Source of the DNA: an uncultured Verrucomicrobiales bacterium
GTDB taxonomy: Bacteria > Verrucomicrobiota > Verrucomicrobiia > Verrucomicrobiales > Akkermansiaceae
Length of the DNA stretch: 32,941 nucleotides
NCBI GenBank assembly: GCA_937128235.1
Contig: CAKZMG010000263.1
Coordinates: forward strand, 1-32,941
Reading direction: 5' to 3'
Part shown: in pieces, positions 26,504 to 32,941 of the stretch
Layout: every line of letters starts with the position of its first letter
Numbering within the stretch: position 1 is the first letter of the stretch
Translations under genes and position numbers: made by a program
The notes under the pieces: generated by a model
The model's database searches: none
What the model was told of the DNA's origin: nothing
Seen by the model: only the letters and a program-made list of their open reading frames with translations

Positions 26504-26685
26504 AGGTGGATAAATTTCGGTGCGGAAAGGTTAGTGATGAAAATTCTGGTTTGTCAAATAACAAGTGAAATAAAGGCTTGAATGCGTGAGATGTATCAGA
26601 TAGGCTAATATCAAACCCACCATTAGTGAGTCGTTTACTTATGGATAAAGGTTTGGATGGATACAATTACTAACATACTAATACA

Positions 26686-27552
26686 ATGAAAAATACACTA
26701 TTTGCAGGACTCGCTGCTGGTGCGCTTTTACTCACATCATGTGGAGATAAAAAGGCTGATACTGGCGTTGAAAAAGACAACCTTAAACCAAACGAAGCTG
26801 TTCAAAACTGGACCAAGGATTTATCTGAAGGTCGCGTTGCAAGCCTCTGGGATTCACTTCCTTCGAGCTATCAGTCAGACGTAGCTGGGATTCTCCACAG
26901 CGTAGGTGATAAGATGGATGCTGAAGTTTATAAAGAGGCGATGACTACTGTCACAGCAGCTACGGAACTACTTAAAGACAAGAAAAGCATGATCGTAGCA
27001 ATGGTGAAGGAGCAGGCACCGAAGTCAGAGAAGGAGAACATGGACAAGCTTGAAGCAAGCTACGATTCTATCGTTGGACTACTAAATGCGGTAGCAACTT
27101 CAGATGCTAAAGATGTGGACGGACTCAAGAACCTAGATGTGGCTAAATTCCTTGGTGATCTCCAAGAGCACACTAAAGAACTCTCATCTCTCTCTAGCCT
27201 AGCTGGTGAAGATATGGAGAACCTTAAGGCGATGACCGCTAAACTCGTTTCTGAGTCTGGAGATGCAGCTGAAGTAGAGATTACGATGGACGGTAGAGCT
27301 GAGAAGGTAAAGTTCGTTAAAAAGGATGACCGTTGGATTCCAGAAGACATGTCTAAGGAGTGGTCTGAGATGATTAAAGAAGCAAAAGCAGGTATCGGCG
27401 AGATGGCTGATCTTAAGCCAGTTCAAAAAGAGCAGGTTCTCGCTGTTCTTCGCATGGCTCAAGCTTCTATCAAGGAGCTAAAGAAAGCGGAAACTAAGGA
27501 AGACATGATGAATAAAGTAGGAGAAGTCATGCAGCAACTTGGCGGGATGTAA
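26686..27552 (+). CDS. Lipoprotein of unknown function, helical
   Basis: 288 residues. The lipoprotein leader is MKNTLFAGLAAGALLLTSCG with lipobox LTSC. The mature part is rich in Glu, Lys, Ala and Met and looks almost entirely helical. A beta segment near residues 195-220 (AAEVEITMDGRAEKVKFVKKDDRWIP) resembles the DUF4878/NTF2-like tail 'x-V-x-F-V-K-x-D-G-x-W' of lipoproteins that bind unknown ligands. I do not recognise a named family. It is monocistronic, closed by a terminator at 27587-27615. Confidence 0.75.
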   Translation: MKNTLFAGLAAGALLLTSCGDKKADTGVEKDNLKPNEAVQNWTKDLSEGRVASLWDSLPSSYQSDVAGILHSVGDKMDAEVYKEAMTTVTAATELLKDKKSMIVAMVKEQAPKSEKENMDKLEASYDSIVGLLNAVATSDAKDVDGLKNLDVAKFLGDLQEHTKELSSLSSLAGEDMENLKAMTAKLVSESGDAAEVEITMDGRAEKVKFVKKDDRWIPEDMSKEWSEMIKEAKAGIGEMADLKPVQKEQVLAVLRMAQASIKELKKAETKEDMMNKVGEVMQQLGGM

Positions 27553-27586
27553 TCTCGTTAGATTGATTAAACTAAAGATTAAAAGA

Positions 27587-27615
27587 AAAGTCAGGGGAAA
27601 CCCTGGCTTTTTTTT
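27587..27615 (+). terminator. Intrinsic terminator after lipoprotein gene
   Basis: AAAGTCAGGG (27587-27596) pairs with CCCTGGCTTT (27601-27610) around a GAAA tetraloop, followed by further T. It is a compact, strong terminator. Confidence 0.88.
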
Positions 27616-27712
27616 GGTTTAGAATACTTTTTAAGTGTTTAAATTAAGTGACTTGCGTTTGAAGTGGGGAAAATGGTCATATTTTCATGGTGTTTTACGC
27701 ATGTTGCTAGTA

Positions 27713-27813
27713 TGAGAGCGGTGCGCTGACAGGTTTCACCACCATTAGTAGCATTCACTTAAGGGCTGTGCACTGACAGGTCTCACCACCATTGGTCGCA
27801 TTTTAAGCTCTCA
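27713..27813 (+). repeat. Two 35-bp direct repeats inside a 7-bp inverted repeat
   Basis: Copies at 27721-27755 and 27768-27802 differ at 4 of 35 positions and are spaced 47 bp apart (shared core CTGACAGGT-[T/C]-TCACCACCATT). The pair is framed by TGAGAGC (27713-27719) and GCTCTCA (27807-27813). The structure ends about 40 nt before the desaturase start codon, so it may be a tandem regulator site or a structured leader. It matches no riboswitch I know. Confidence 0.6.
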
Positions 27814-27854
27814 CAAAATAAATAATACAACTAAAATTAAATCAATTAATCATT

Positions 27855-28976
27855 ATGTTCCGAGATTTCCCATTCCACAGAGTTAACTGGAAAACGAGTA
27901 TTTTCCTTATCACCACAACACTTGTATCACTGATATTCGTTCCTATTTATATCATGAGTCATAATTTCACGACTTCTGATATACTGTTCCAACTAGGCAT
28001 GTTCTTCTTCTACACGGTGGCTACCATCATGAGCATCACGCTCGGGTATCACCGCCTATTCTCACACCTATCGTTTAAGGCGAAGTGGCCAGTGAAATTC
28101 TTAACCCTGGTTTTCGGTGCGGCAGCATTTGAAAACTCATGCCTGAGCTGGGCATCTGACCACCGTCACCACCACAAGCACACTGACCATGATGGTGACC
28201 CATACGATATCTCTAGAGGTTTCTTCTACGCGCACATCGGATGGCTCCTTTTTAAGCTGGATCCTATGCCAGTGATGGACAACGTGAATGACCTGAAGAA
28301 AGATAAAATGGTAATGTGGCAAGATAAGTGGGTGCACTTGATTGGGCTCATTGTCGGACTTGTTATCCCACCTGCTATTGGTTATCTCGTGGGGGGAGCT
28401 ACAGCTGCACTAGGTTGTTTCCTTATCGCAGGTTTCCTCCGTATCGTAGTAGTTCAGCACTGCACATTCTTTATTAATTCACTGTGTCACACTATCGGAT
28501 CTCGTCCGTATAACTCTGGGAACTCAGCGAGAGACTCAGCGATCATGGCTGTATTCACTTGTGGTGAAGGATACCATAACTACCACCACGCATTCCAGCA
28601 CGACTACAGAAATGGTGTGAAGCCATGGCAGTTTGACCCTACGAAGTGGATGATCTGGACGCTTTCAAAGTTCGGCCTCACTAGTAACCTCCGCCGCGTG
28701 TCTGACGCTAAAATTCTCCTCGCAGAAATGAGAGAAGCAAAGCGTCTTATCGAGCAAAAGCGTGAGGCGAATGAAGTCAAAGAGTCTTGCACACTGAGCC
28801 AGAGAGCCGAGGAAATGATCGATGGATTGTCTGATCGTTTGACTAGCTGTTTCGCAGAGATTGATGAAGCTATCGCTAATAAGGTGGAGCTCTCAAAGTC
28901 AGCTCTTAAAGAGATTCATACAGAAATCCGTGCAGTAGTAAAAGGCATCGGCAAGGTGAAGGCTGTAGCGGCTTAG
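27855..28976 (+). CDS. Membrane fatty acid (acyl-CoA type) delta-9 desaturase
   Basis: 373 residues. This integral membrane di-iron desaturase introduces a double bond into saturated fatty acyl chains. All three histidine boxes are present: HRLFSH (66-71), HRHHH (103-107) and HNYHH (241-245, in GEGYHNYHH). Hydrophobic helices lie near 15-35, 43-63, 80-98 and about 160-205. The core ends near residue 283. The last 90 residues form an unusual charged helical, coiled-coil-like extension (e.g. LLAEMREAKRLIEQKREANE) that ordinary bacterial desaturases lack. The paired repeats upstream could mediate temperature or lipid control; that is inference. A terminator follows at 29011. Confidence 0.92.
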   Translation: MFRDFPFHRVNWKTSIFLITTTLVSLIFVPIYIMSHNFTTSDILFQLGMFFFYTVATIMSITLGYHRLFSHLSFKAKWPVKFLTLVFGAAAFENSCLSWASDHRHHHKHTDHDGDPYDISRGFFYAHIGWLLFKLDPMPVMDNVNDLKKDKMVMWQDKWVHLIGLIVGLVIPPAIGYLVGGATAALGCFLIAGFLRIVVVQHCTFFINSLCHTIGSRPYNSGNSARDSAIMAVFTCGEGYHNYHHAFQHDYRNGVKPWQFDPTKWMIWTLSKFGLTSNLRRVSDAKILLAEMREAKRLIEQKREANEVKESCTLSQRAEEMIDGLSDRLTSCFAEIDEAIANKVELSKSALKEIHTEIRAVVKGIGKVKAVAA

Positions 28977-29010
28977 TAACTAGGCGATTTAGAATTACCT
29001 TTATGAAAAG

Positions 29011-29037
29011 CGCGGTTCATTTTGAGCCGCGTTTTTT
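29011..29037 (+). terminator. Intrinsic terminator after desaturase gene
   Basis: CGCGGTTCA (29011-29019) pairs with TGAGCCGCG (29023-29031), a 9-bp stem with one T-G pair, followed by six T. Confidence 0.88.
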
Positions 29038-29206
29038 ATGTGCTTTTTTATGCGCTTTTGGCTAGGAATGTGGAAGCTAGCTTGGTAGATCTCTTAATGG
29101 TTACCTTAAATGACACGATTGAGGTTTTCACTCTCTAGCGAGATGGGGCAAAAGTGTCATTGTATAAATTTTACATCAATCAACAACTAAACAAGAACCA
29201 AATCAT

Positions 29207-30172
29207 ATGAGCAAGATATCAACGAGCATGGTGGACACTGTGGGGAATACTCCGCTGATCAAATTAAATAAAATTAGTGCAGGAGTAGGAGCTGAAATAC
29301 TCGTCAAAGCAGAATTTTTTAATCCGCTATTCAGTGTTAAAGATCGCATCGGTAAAGCAATGATCGAGGATGCAGAGAAGAGTGGAGCACTGAAGCCAGG
29401 AGGATGTATTATTGAGCCAACTTCCGGAAATACTGGAATAGGTCTCGCATTTGTAGCGCGTGCGAAAGGTTACCGCTGCATCCTGACTATGCCAGAAACC
29501 ATGTCTGTGGAGCGTAGAGTTCTACTTAGAATGCTCGGTGCTGAGCTAGTGCTTACACCTGGACCTAAGGGAATGGGTGGTGCTATTGCTAAGGCGAAAC
29601 AGCTCATCGATGAACACGGTGAAGGTGCCTTTGGTCCGCAGCAGTTTGATAATCCGGCAAATCCGGAGGCTCACCGCCAGACGACTGCGGAAGAGATCTG
29701 GGATGCTACGGATGGAAACATTGATGCCTTTGTGGCTGGCGTGGGAACTGGTGGCACGATCACTGGTGTGTCAGAAGTTCTCAAGCAGAGATGCGATATG
29801 AAAACTTACGCTGTGGAGCCAGTGAATAGCCCGGTTATTTCTGGTGGCAGCCCAGGACCACATAAGATCCAGGGAATCGGTGCAGGGTTTATTCCGAATA
29901 ACCTTAACGTGGACATCATCGATGAAGTTCTCAAGGTGTCAGATGATGATGCATTTACCACCGCAAGAGCACTGGCTCAGGACGAAGGATTACCGGCTGG
30001 TATTTCATCTGGTGCAGCAGTGTTTGCAGCGATGGAGCTCGGTAAGAGACCTGAGTATGCGGGCAAGCGAATCGTAGTGATCGCCGCATCATCCACAGAG
30101 AGGTACCTCTCCACACCACTCGCTGAGGCAGTAAGAGAAGAGGTGGCTCAGCTGCCTGTGTCTGAAATTTAA
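29207..30172 (+). CDS. cysK: Cysteine synthase A (O-acetylserine sulfhydrylase)
   Basis: 321 residues, the typical CysK length. This PLP enzyme makes cysteine from O-acetylserine and sulfide in the cytoplasm. The PLP lysine is K45 in NPLFSVKDRIG. The substrate loop PTSGNTGIG is at 71-79, and the phosphate-binding GVGTGGTITG lies near 178-187. AVEPVNSPVISGG and LPAGISSGAA are further family blocks. No CBS domain is present, so it is not a cystathionine beta-synthase. The gene stands alone; cysE and sulfate assimilation genes are not nearby. Confidence 0.95.
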   Translation: MSKISTSMVDTVGNTPLIKLNKISAGVGAEILVKAEFFNPLFSVKDRIGKAMIEDAEKSGALKPGGCIIEPTSGNTGIGLAFVARAKGYRCILTMPETMSVERRVLLRMLGAELVLTPGPKGMGGAIAKAKQLIDEHGEGAFGPQQFDNPANPEAHRQTTAEEIWDATDGNIDAFVAGVGTGGTITGVSEVLKQRCDMKTYAVEPVNSPVISGGSPGPHKIQGIGAGFIPNNLNVDIIDEVLKVSDDDAFTTARALAQDEGLPAGISSGAAVFAAMELGKRPEYAGKRIVVIAASSTERYLSTPLAEAVREEVAQLPVSEI

Positions 30173-30184
30173 TGACGATTTTTT

Positions 30185-30229
30185 AAATGGGGTGGTTACT
30201 TTATCTTCTTAATAGAAACCACTCCATTT
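30185..30229. terminator. Hairpin between convergent cysK and GH20 genes
   Basis: AAATGGGGTGGTT (30185-30197) pairs with AACCACTCCATTT (30217-30229), a 13-bp stem with one G-T pair that overlaps the last codons of the GH20 gene. Its loop is long and there is no good T run on either strand, so termination is only possible. Confidence 0.4.
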
Positions 30230-32397
30230 GAGTCAGAGCCAAGGTCACCGCAGATCTTGGCTTTTATTTTGAAACTAGCGCCCGTCTGGTAATTTTGGAT
30301 GTTTACCTGGTGCTTGCTCATTCTTCCTCCTCCGCCAGCGAATCCTTTCTCATTGCTGGTCGCTGATACAACGGTGTCATTTCTCACGACCTTGAGTCCA
30401 TCCACTGTGAGTCCAAACTCGCCTGAGGTGTAGATGAAGGTGATCTCGTATTTGCCGTTCTTGTCGATGAGTCCGGTGGCGTCAAATGTCTCTTCACGCG
30501 GAGTCTTGCCGGCGACTTTTCCTGCTTCCCATTTACCGATCACTGTGCCGTGCTTGGCATACTTTGATGGTTTCTTTTGGTGAGTAGCGGTGAGGCTTCT
30601 CATTTTAGTATGTGGTATAAATGTCGCTGCTTTGATGATGCTCTTGTCGGTTCCATTGATCGCTGTCTCCATCAGTTTTGATGATGAATTAGGCTCAGAC
30701 CCATCAGTGGTGAAGCGAACTTCTCCTCCAAAAACGGGCTCGTTAGCAGCAATACGAAATTTTCCTGTGCCCGTATTTCTAACAACAAATTCTGGAGTAG
30801 GTACACGGAAGTTATATCCTAATAAGAGGTAGCGATGATATTGGGTGCTCATGCGTTTAAGAAAGTCTTCATAGTTTTGATTTTGTTTCTTAGTCCAACC
30901 TACTTCAGCAGTGGCGGCAATGCGAGGAAGCGAGAGATATTCCATGTATGCTTCAGAAGCTGCGGTGCCTTTACCTGGTTTATCTGCTAGTTGTTTCGCA
31001 TTATGCAGGAAGCGATCATTCCATAGACAGGCATTGGGTCCGAGGATGTTCTTGGCTTGTTCCTTAGTTAGTCCCTTCGGGATCACGTCCCAGTTGTAGG
31101 CCTTGCTGAGTGTCACTGGCGGTGTCCAAGTCGCTGCTGGAGGCTCGCCTGGGAGCTTGCTTTCTGGGGTGTCAATATAGGTGTGCCTGACTGGAGACAT
31201 CACTACAGGGTGTCCGTTTTTAGCAGCTTCTACTGCGGTACTATACTTGTGCCAGGTCATGATGCCGGTGCTTTTCTCTACTCCACAGGCGAGAATTTCT
31301 TCCCATCCGAGGACTACTTTCCCTTTAGGTTCCAGATATTTAGCGATGCGTCTGGTTGCCCAGCCTTGGAGTGCGCGTTCGTCTTTGAGCTTGTTGTCTT
31401 TGATTACTTTCTGGCAGTGCTTGCATGCTTTCCAGCGATTATACCGCGCCTCATCACCACCGATGTGAATGTAAGCAGAAGGGAAAAGTGGCACTACTTC
31501 GTCCATGACATCTTGCAGAAACTGCCAAGTAGTTTCCTTCCCCACACAGTAAATCTCTGGAGAAATAGAGTGCCTCTCGGGTACTTTAAATTTCTTACCA
31601 TTGCAGCCAAGCACTGGGTAAGCAGCGAGAGCGGAGAGAGTGTGAGCGGGGATTTCTATCTCTGGAACAACCTGGATATTTCGCTCTGCCGCATAGGCTA
31701 CGATCTCCTTGATATCTTCCTGAGAATAAAATCCACCGTGTTTTTTATCACCAGATCCACGCCAGGCTCCTACTTCTGTGAGCTTAGGGTATTTTTTAAT
31801 TTCTATTCTCCAGCCACAGTCATCGATGAGATGCCAATGGAGGACATTGAGCTTATGCATTGCCATCATGTCTAGGTAACGGAACATGTATTCCTTGGTG
31901 ATGAAATAGCGCGCCGGATCGAGCATGACACCACGCCAAGGGAAGGCGGGTTCATCATAGATTCTTACTGCTGATATGTTCCATTCTGTTAGATTTTTGC
32001 TATCCGTGCTTACAGGGATCATCTGGACGAAGGTAGAGATTCCATTAAAAACTCCCGCTTCTTCTTTGCCTGTGATAATGACTGAATTTTCAATAGACTG
32101 TAGGTAGTATGCCTCAGGATTTTCGCTTTGTAGCTTCCCTATGGATAGGTGGATGCTATTTACCTTTGCTCGATTCGCTTTTTCCACATTGAGCTTTTTG
32201 CTGGTGTATTTTTGAATATAGCCTTGAAGTAGCTGTGCTTTCTCTGAGAGGTTATCTGACTCGTAAGTGATCTTGGTGCTGTCTTTTATGCTGAAGGAAT
32301 CTAGTTTCAATCCGTTTATTTCCTGCGGCTTAGGAATGATGTCTTGTGCACTGAGCAGAGCAGAAAAGAGGAGTGTGAATAGGACGAAAATTTTCAT
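30196..32397 (-). CDS. Beta-N-acetylhexosaminidase, GH20
   Basis: About 733 residues from the ATG at 32397, where the signal peptide MKIFVLFTLLFSALLSAQ begins; the frame is open for 85 more codons but these run through the promoter region of the divergent gene. The N-terminal GH20b-like domain (about 20-150) is followed by the GH20 barrel. It has FPWRGVMLDPARYF, LNVLHWHLIDDCGWRIEIKKYP, PEIEIPAHT and the catalytic pair D315-E316 in HIGGDEA. The C-terminus carries a chitobiase-type segment (about 530-600) and a small beta-domain with a carbohydrate-binding look. It removes terminal GlcNAc or GalNAc from chitin, mucin or peptidoglycan fragments outside the cytoplasm. Confidence 0.93.
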   Translation of the reverse strand: MKIFVLFTLLFSALLSAQDIIPKPQEINGLKLDSFSIKDSTKITYESDNLSEKAQLLQGYIQKYTSKKLNVEKANRAKVNSIHLSIGKLQSENPEAYYLQSIENSVIITGKEEAGVFNGISTFVQMIPVSTDSKNLTEWNISAVRIYDEPAFPWRGVMLDPARYFITKEYMFRYLDMMAMHKLNVLHWHLIDDCGWRIEIKKYPKLTEVGAWRGSGDKKHGGFYSQEDIKEIVAYAAERNIQVVPEIEIPAHTLSALAAYPVLGCNGKKFKVPERHSISPEIYCVGKETTWQFLQDVMDEVVPLFPSAYIHIGGDEARYNRWKACKHCQKVIKDNKLKDERALQGWATRRIAKYLEPKGKVVLGWEEILACGVEKSTGIMTWHKYSTAVEAAKNGHPVVMSPVRHTYIDTPESKLPGEPPAATWTPPVTLSKAYNWDVIPKGLTKEQAKNILGPNACLWNDRFLHNAKQLADKPGKGTAASEAYMEYLSLPRIAATAEVGWTKKQNQNYEDFLKRMSTQYHRYLLLGYNFRVPTPEFVVRNTGTGKFRIAANEPVFGGEVRFTTDGSEPNSSSKLMETAINGTDKSIIKAATFIPHTKMRSLTATHQKKPSKYAKHGTVIGKWEAGKVAGKTPREETFDATGLIDKNGKYEITFIYTSGEFGLTVDGLKVVRNDTVVSATSNEKGFAGGGGRMSKHQVNIQNYQTGASFKIKAKICGDLGSDSNGVVSIKKIK

Positions 32398-32444
32398 GGT
32401 ATAAATAACCTTCATGAGGGAGGGCAAGCGTGCAAGTTTAAAGT

Positions 32445-32472
32445 TTGAAATGAAATGGGATTCAACTATAAC
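32445..32472 (+). promoter_or_regulatory. Sigma70-like promoter of lemA
   Basis: TTGAAA (32445-32450), a 16-nt spacer, then TATAAC (32467-32472). The predicted start is around 32479, at or within 10 nt of the candidate start codons at 32480 and 32489, implying a leaderless or nearly leaderless mRNA. Consensus match only. Confidence 0.35.
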
Positions 32473-32479
32473 TACATAG

Positions 32480-32941
32480 ATGAGGTTGATGTTGATCATA
32501 GGACTTTTGGTGCTGGTTTTGTTAGTTTGGGCGGTTTGGACATACAATAGAATCGTGCGACAGAAAAACCGGCTGCGCGAGGCGTGGAGCGGGATAGAGG
32601 TGCAGCTTAAACGCAGGCATGATCTGATCCCTGGATTGGTAGAGGTAGTCAAGGGGTATAGCGATCACGAAAAAGAACTCCTCGTGGCAGTGACTGAAAG
32701 CAGAAGTGCGGCTAAGGATGTGGATCACGCGGAAGTCAGGAGAACTGGAAAAGTTGAGGATGGCTTGTCTGAAAATGTGGGCAGACTGATGATGCTAGTG
32801 GAGAGATATCCAGAAATAAAAGCGGATAAGCAGTTCGCTAATTTGGCAGAAAATTTAGTGGAAGTAGAAGACCAGCTTCAGTATGCGAGGCGGTATTATA
32901 ATGGCAGTGCTCGGGATATGAATAATTTGATCGAGACATTT
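32480..32941 (+). CDS. lemA: LemA family protein (partial, runs off the window end)
   Basis: 154 codons are visible without a stop. It begins MRLMLIIGLLVLVLLVWAVW, a single N-terminal membrane anchor; the ATG at 32489 is an alternative start. The LemA signature follows: YNRIVRQKNRLREAWSGIEV, QLKRRHDLIPGLVEVVKGY, then a helical stretch and YPEIKADKQFANLAENLVEV with EDQLQYARRYYNGSARDMNN. LemA proteins are small membrane-anchored helical bundles of unclear function; the remaining C-terminal segment lies outside. The gene is divergent from GH20 with about 80 nt between them. Confidence 0.92.
   Translation, partial: MRLMLIIGLLVLVLLVWAVWTYNRIVRQKNRLREAWSGIEVQLKRRHDLIPGLVEVVKGYSDHEKELLVAVTESRSAAKDVDHAEVRRTGKVEDGLSENVGRLMMLVERYPEIKADKQFANLAENLVEVEDQLQYARRYYNGSARDMNNLIETF

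Larger units (their letters stand above)
27553..27854 (+). other. Gap before desaturase gene: terminator and direct repeats
   Basis: 302 nt without a gene. It holds the terminator of the preceding lipoprotein gene (27587-27615), about 100 nt of AT-rich sequence, and then a repeat structure at 27713-27813 listed separately. No promoter could be assigned with confidence. Confidence 0.6.

Noticed and set aside
27713-27813. Short CRISPR array
   Set aside because: Only two repeats, a 12-bp spacer, and no cas genes nearby.
32398-32652. 85-codon N-terminal extension of the GH20 gene
   Set aside because: It would run through the divergent lemA promoter and coding start and would bury the signal peptide; the ATG at 32397 is the natural start.

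Overview
The window looks like chromosomal DNA of a moderate-GC Verrucomicrobiota bacterium, most likely a marine-type Verrucomicrobiales/Rubritalea-like lineage. This is inferred from gene content, not from a marker gene. The signs are two PEP-CTERM secreted proteins, an ASPIC/UnbV FG-GAP protein, a PVC-type heme-binding dehydrogenase next to a DUF1080 lipoprotein, a fused LpxC-FabZ, many small lipoproteins and weak Shine-Dalgarno use.

Layout: 1-4.3 kb (+) holds a PEP-CTERM protein, then a large FG-GAP/ASPIC-UnbV/thioredoxin-like/TPR protein whose frame is interrupted by one in-frame TGA at 2591-2593. The reading frame resumes without a shift, the seventh propeller motif lies beyond the TGA, and a SECIS-like hairpin with a GGUCU loop follows 17 nt downstream. 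I read this as one selenoprotein of about 1156 aa; it is the main discovery candidate. 4.3-7.4 kb (-) is a two-gene operon: DUF1080 lipoprotein and c-type-heme dehydrogenase, plausibly for periplasmic sugar metabolism. 7.5-10.9 kb: a secreted TraB/GumN-like protein (+), a small Cys/His/Arg-rich secreted protein (-), a PspA/IM30-like protein (-) and 6-phosphofructokinase (-). 11.2-14.1 kb: tRNA-Val(UAC), a lipoprotein (-), an AqpZ aquaporin (+) and a second PEP-CTERM protein (+); the last two genes end in near-identical duplicated terminators.

14.2-21.1 kb is core metabolism and replication: lpxC-fabZ (-), a dihydrolipoamide-dehydrogenase-like flavoprotein (+), nadC (+), dnaA (+) and dnaN (+). 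21.1-26.5 kb: a peptidoglycan amidase (-), a bifunctional PutA-like proline dehydrogenase/P5C dehydrogenase (+) with unusually C-rich codon use, and an M15-like peptidase lipoprotein (-). 26.7-32.9 kb: an unrecognised lipoprotein (+), a fatty acid desaturase (+) preceded by a pair of 35-bp direct repeats, cysK (+), a GH20 beta-hexosaminidase (-) and the 5' part of a lemA gene (+) running off the end.

Most transcription units are closed by strong intrinsic terminators, which helps fix gene boundaries. I see no insertion sequence, phage gene or CRISPR array.
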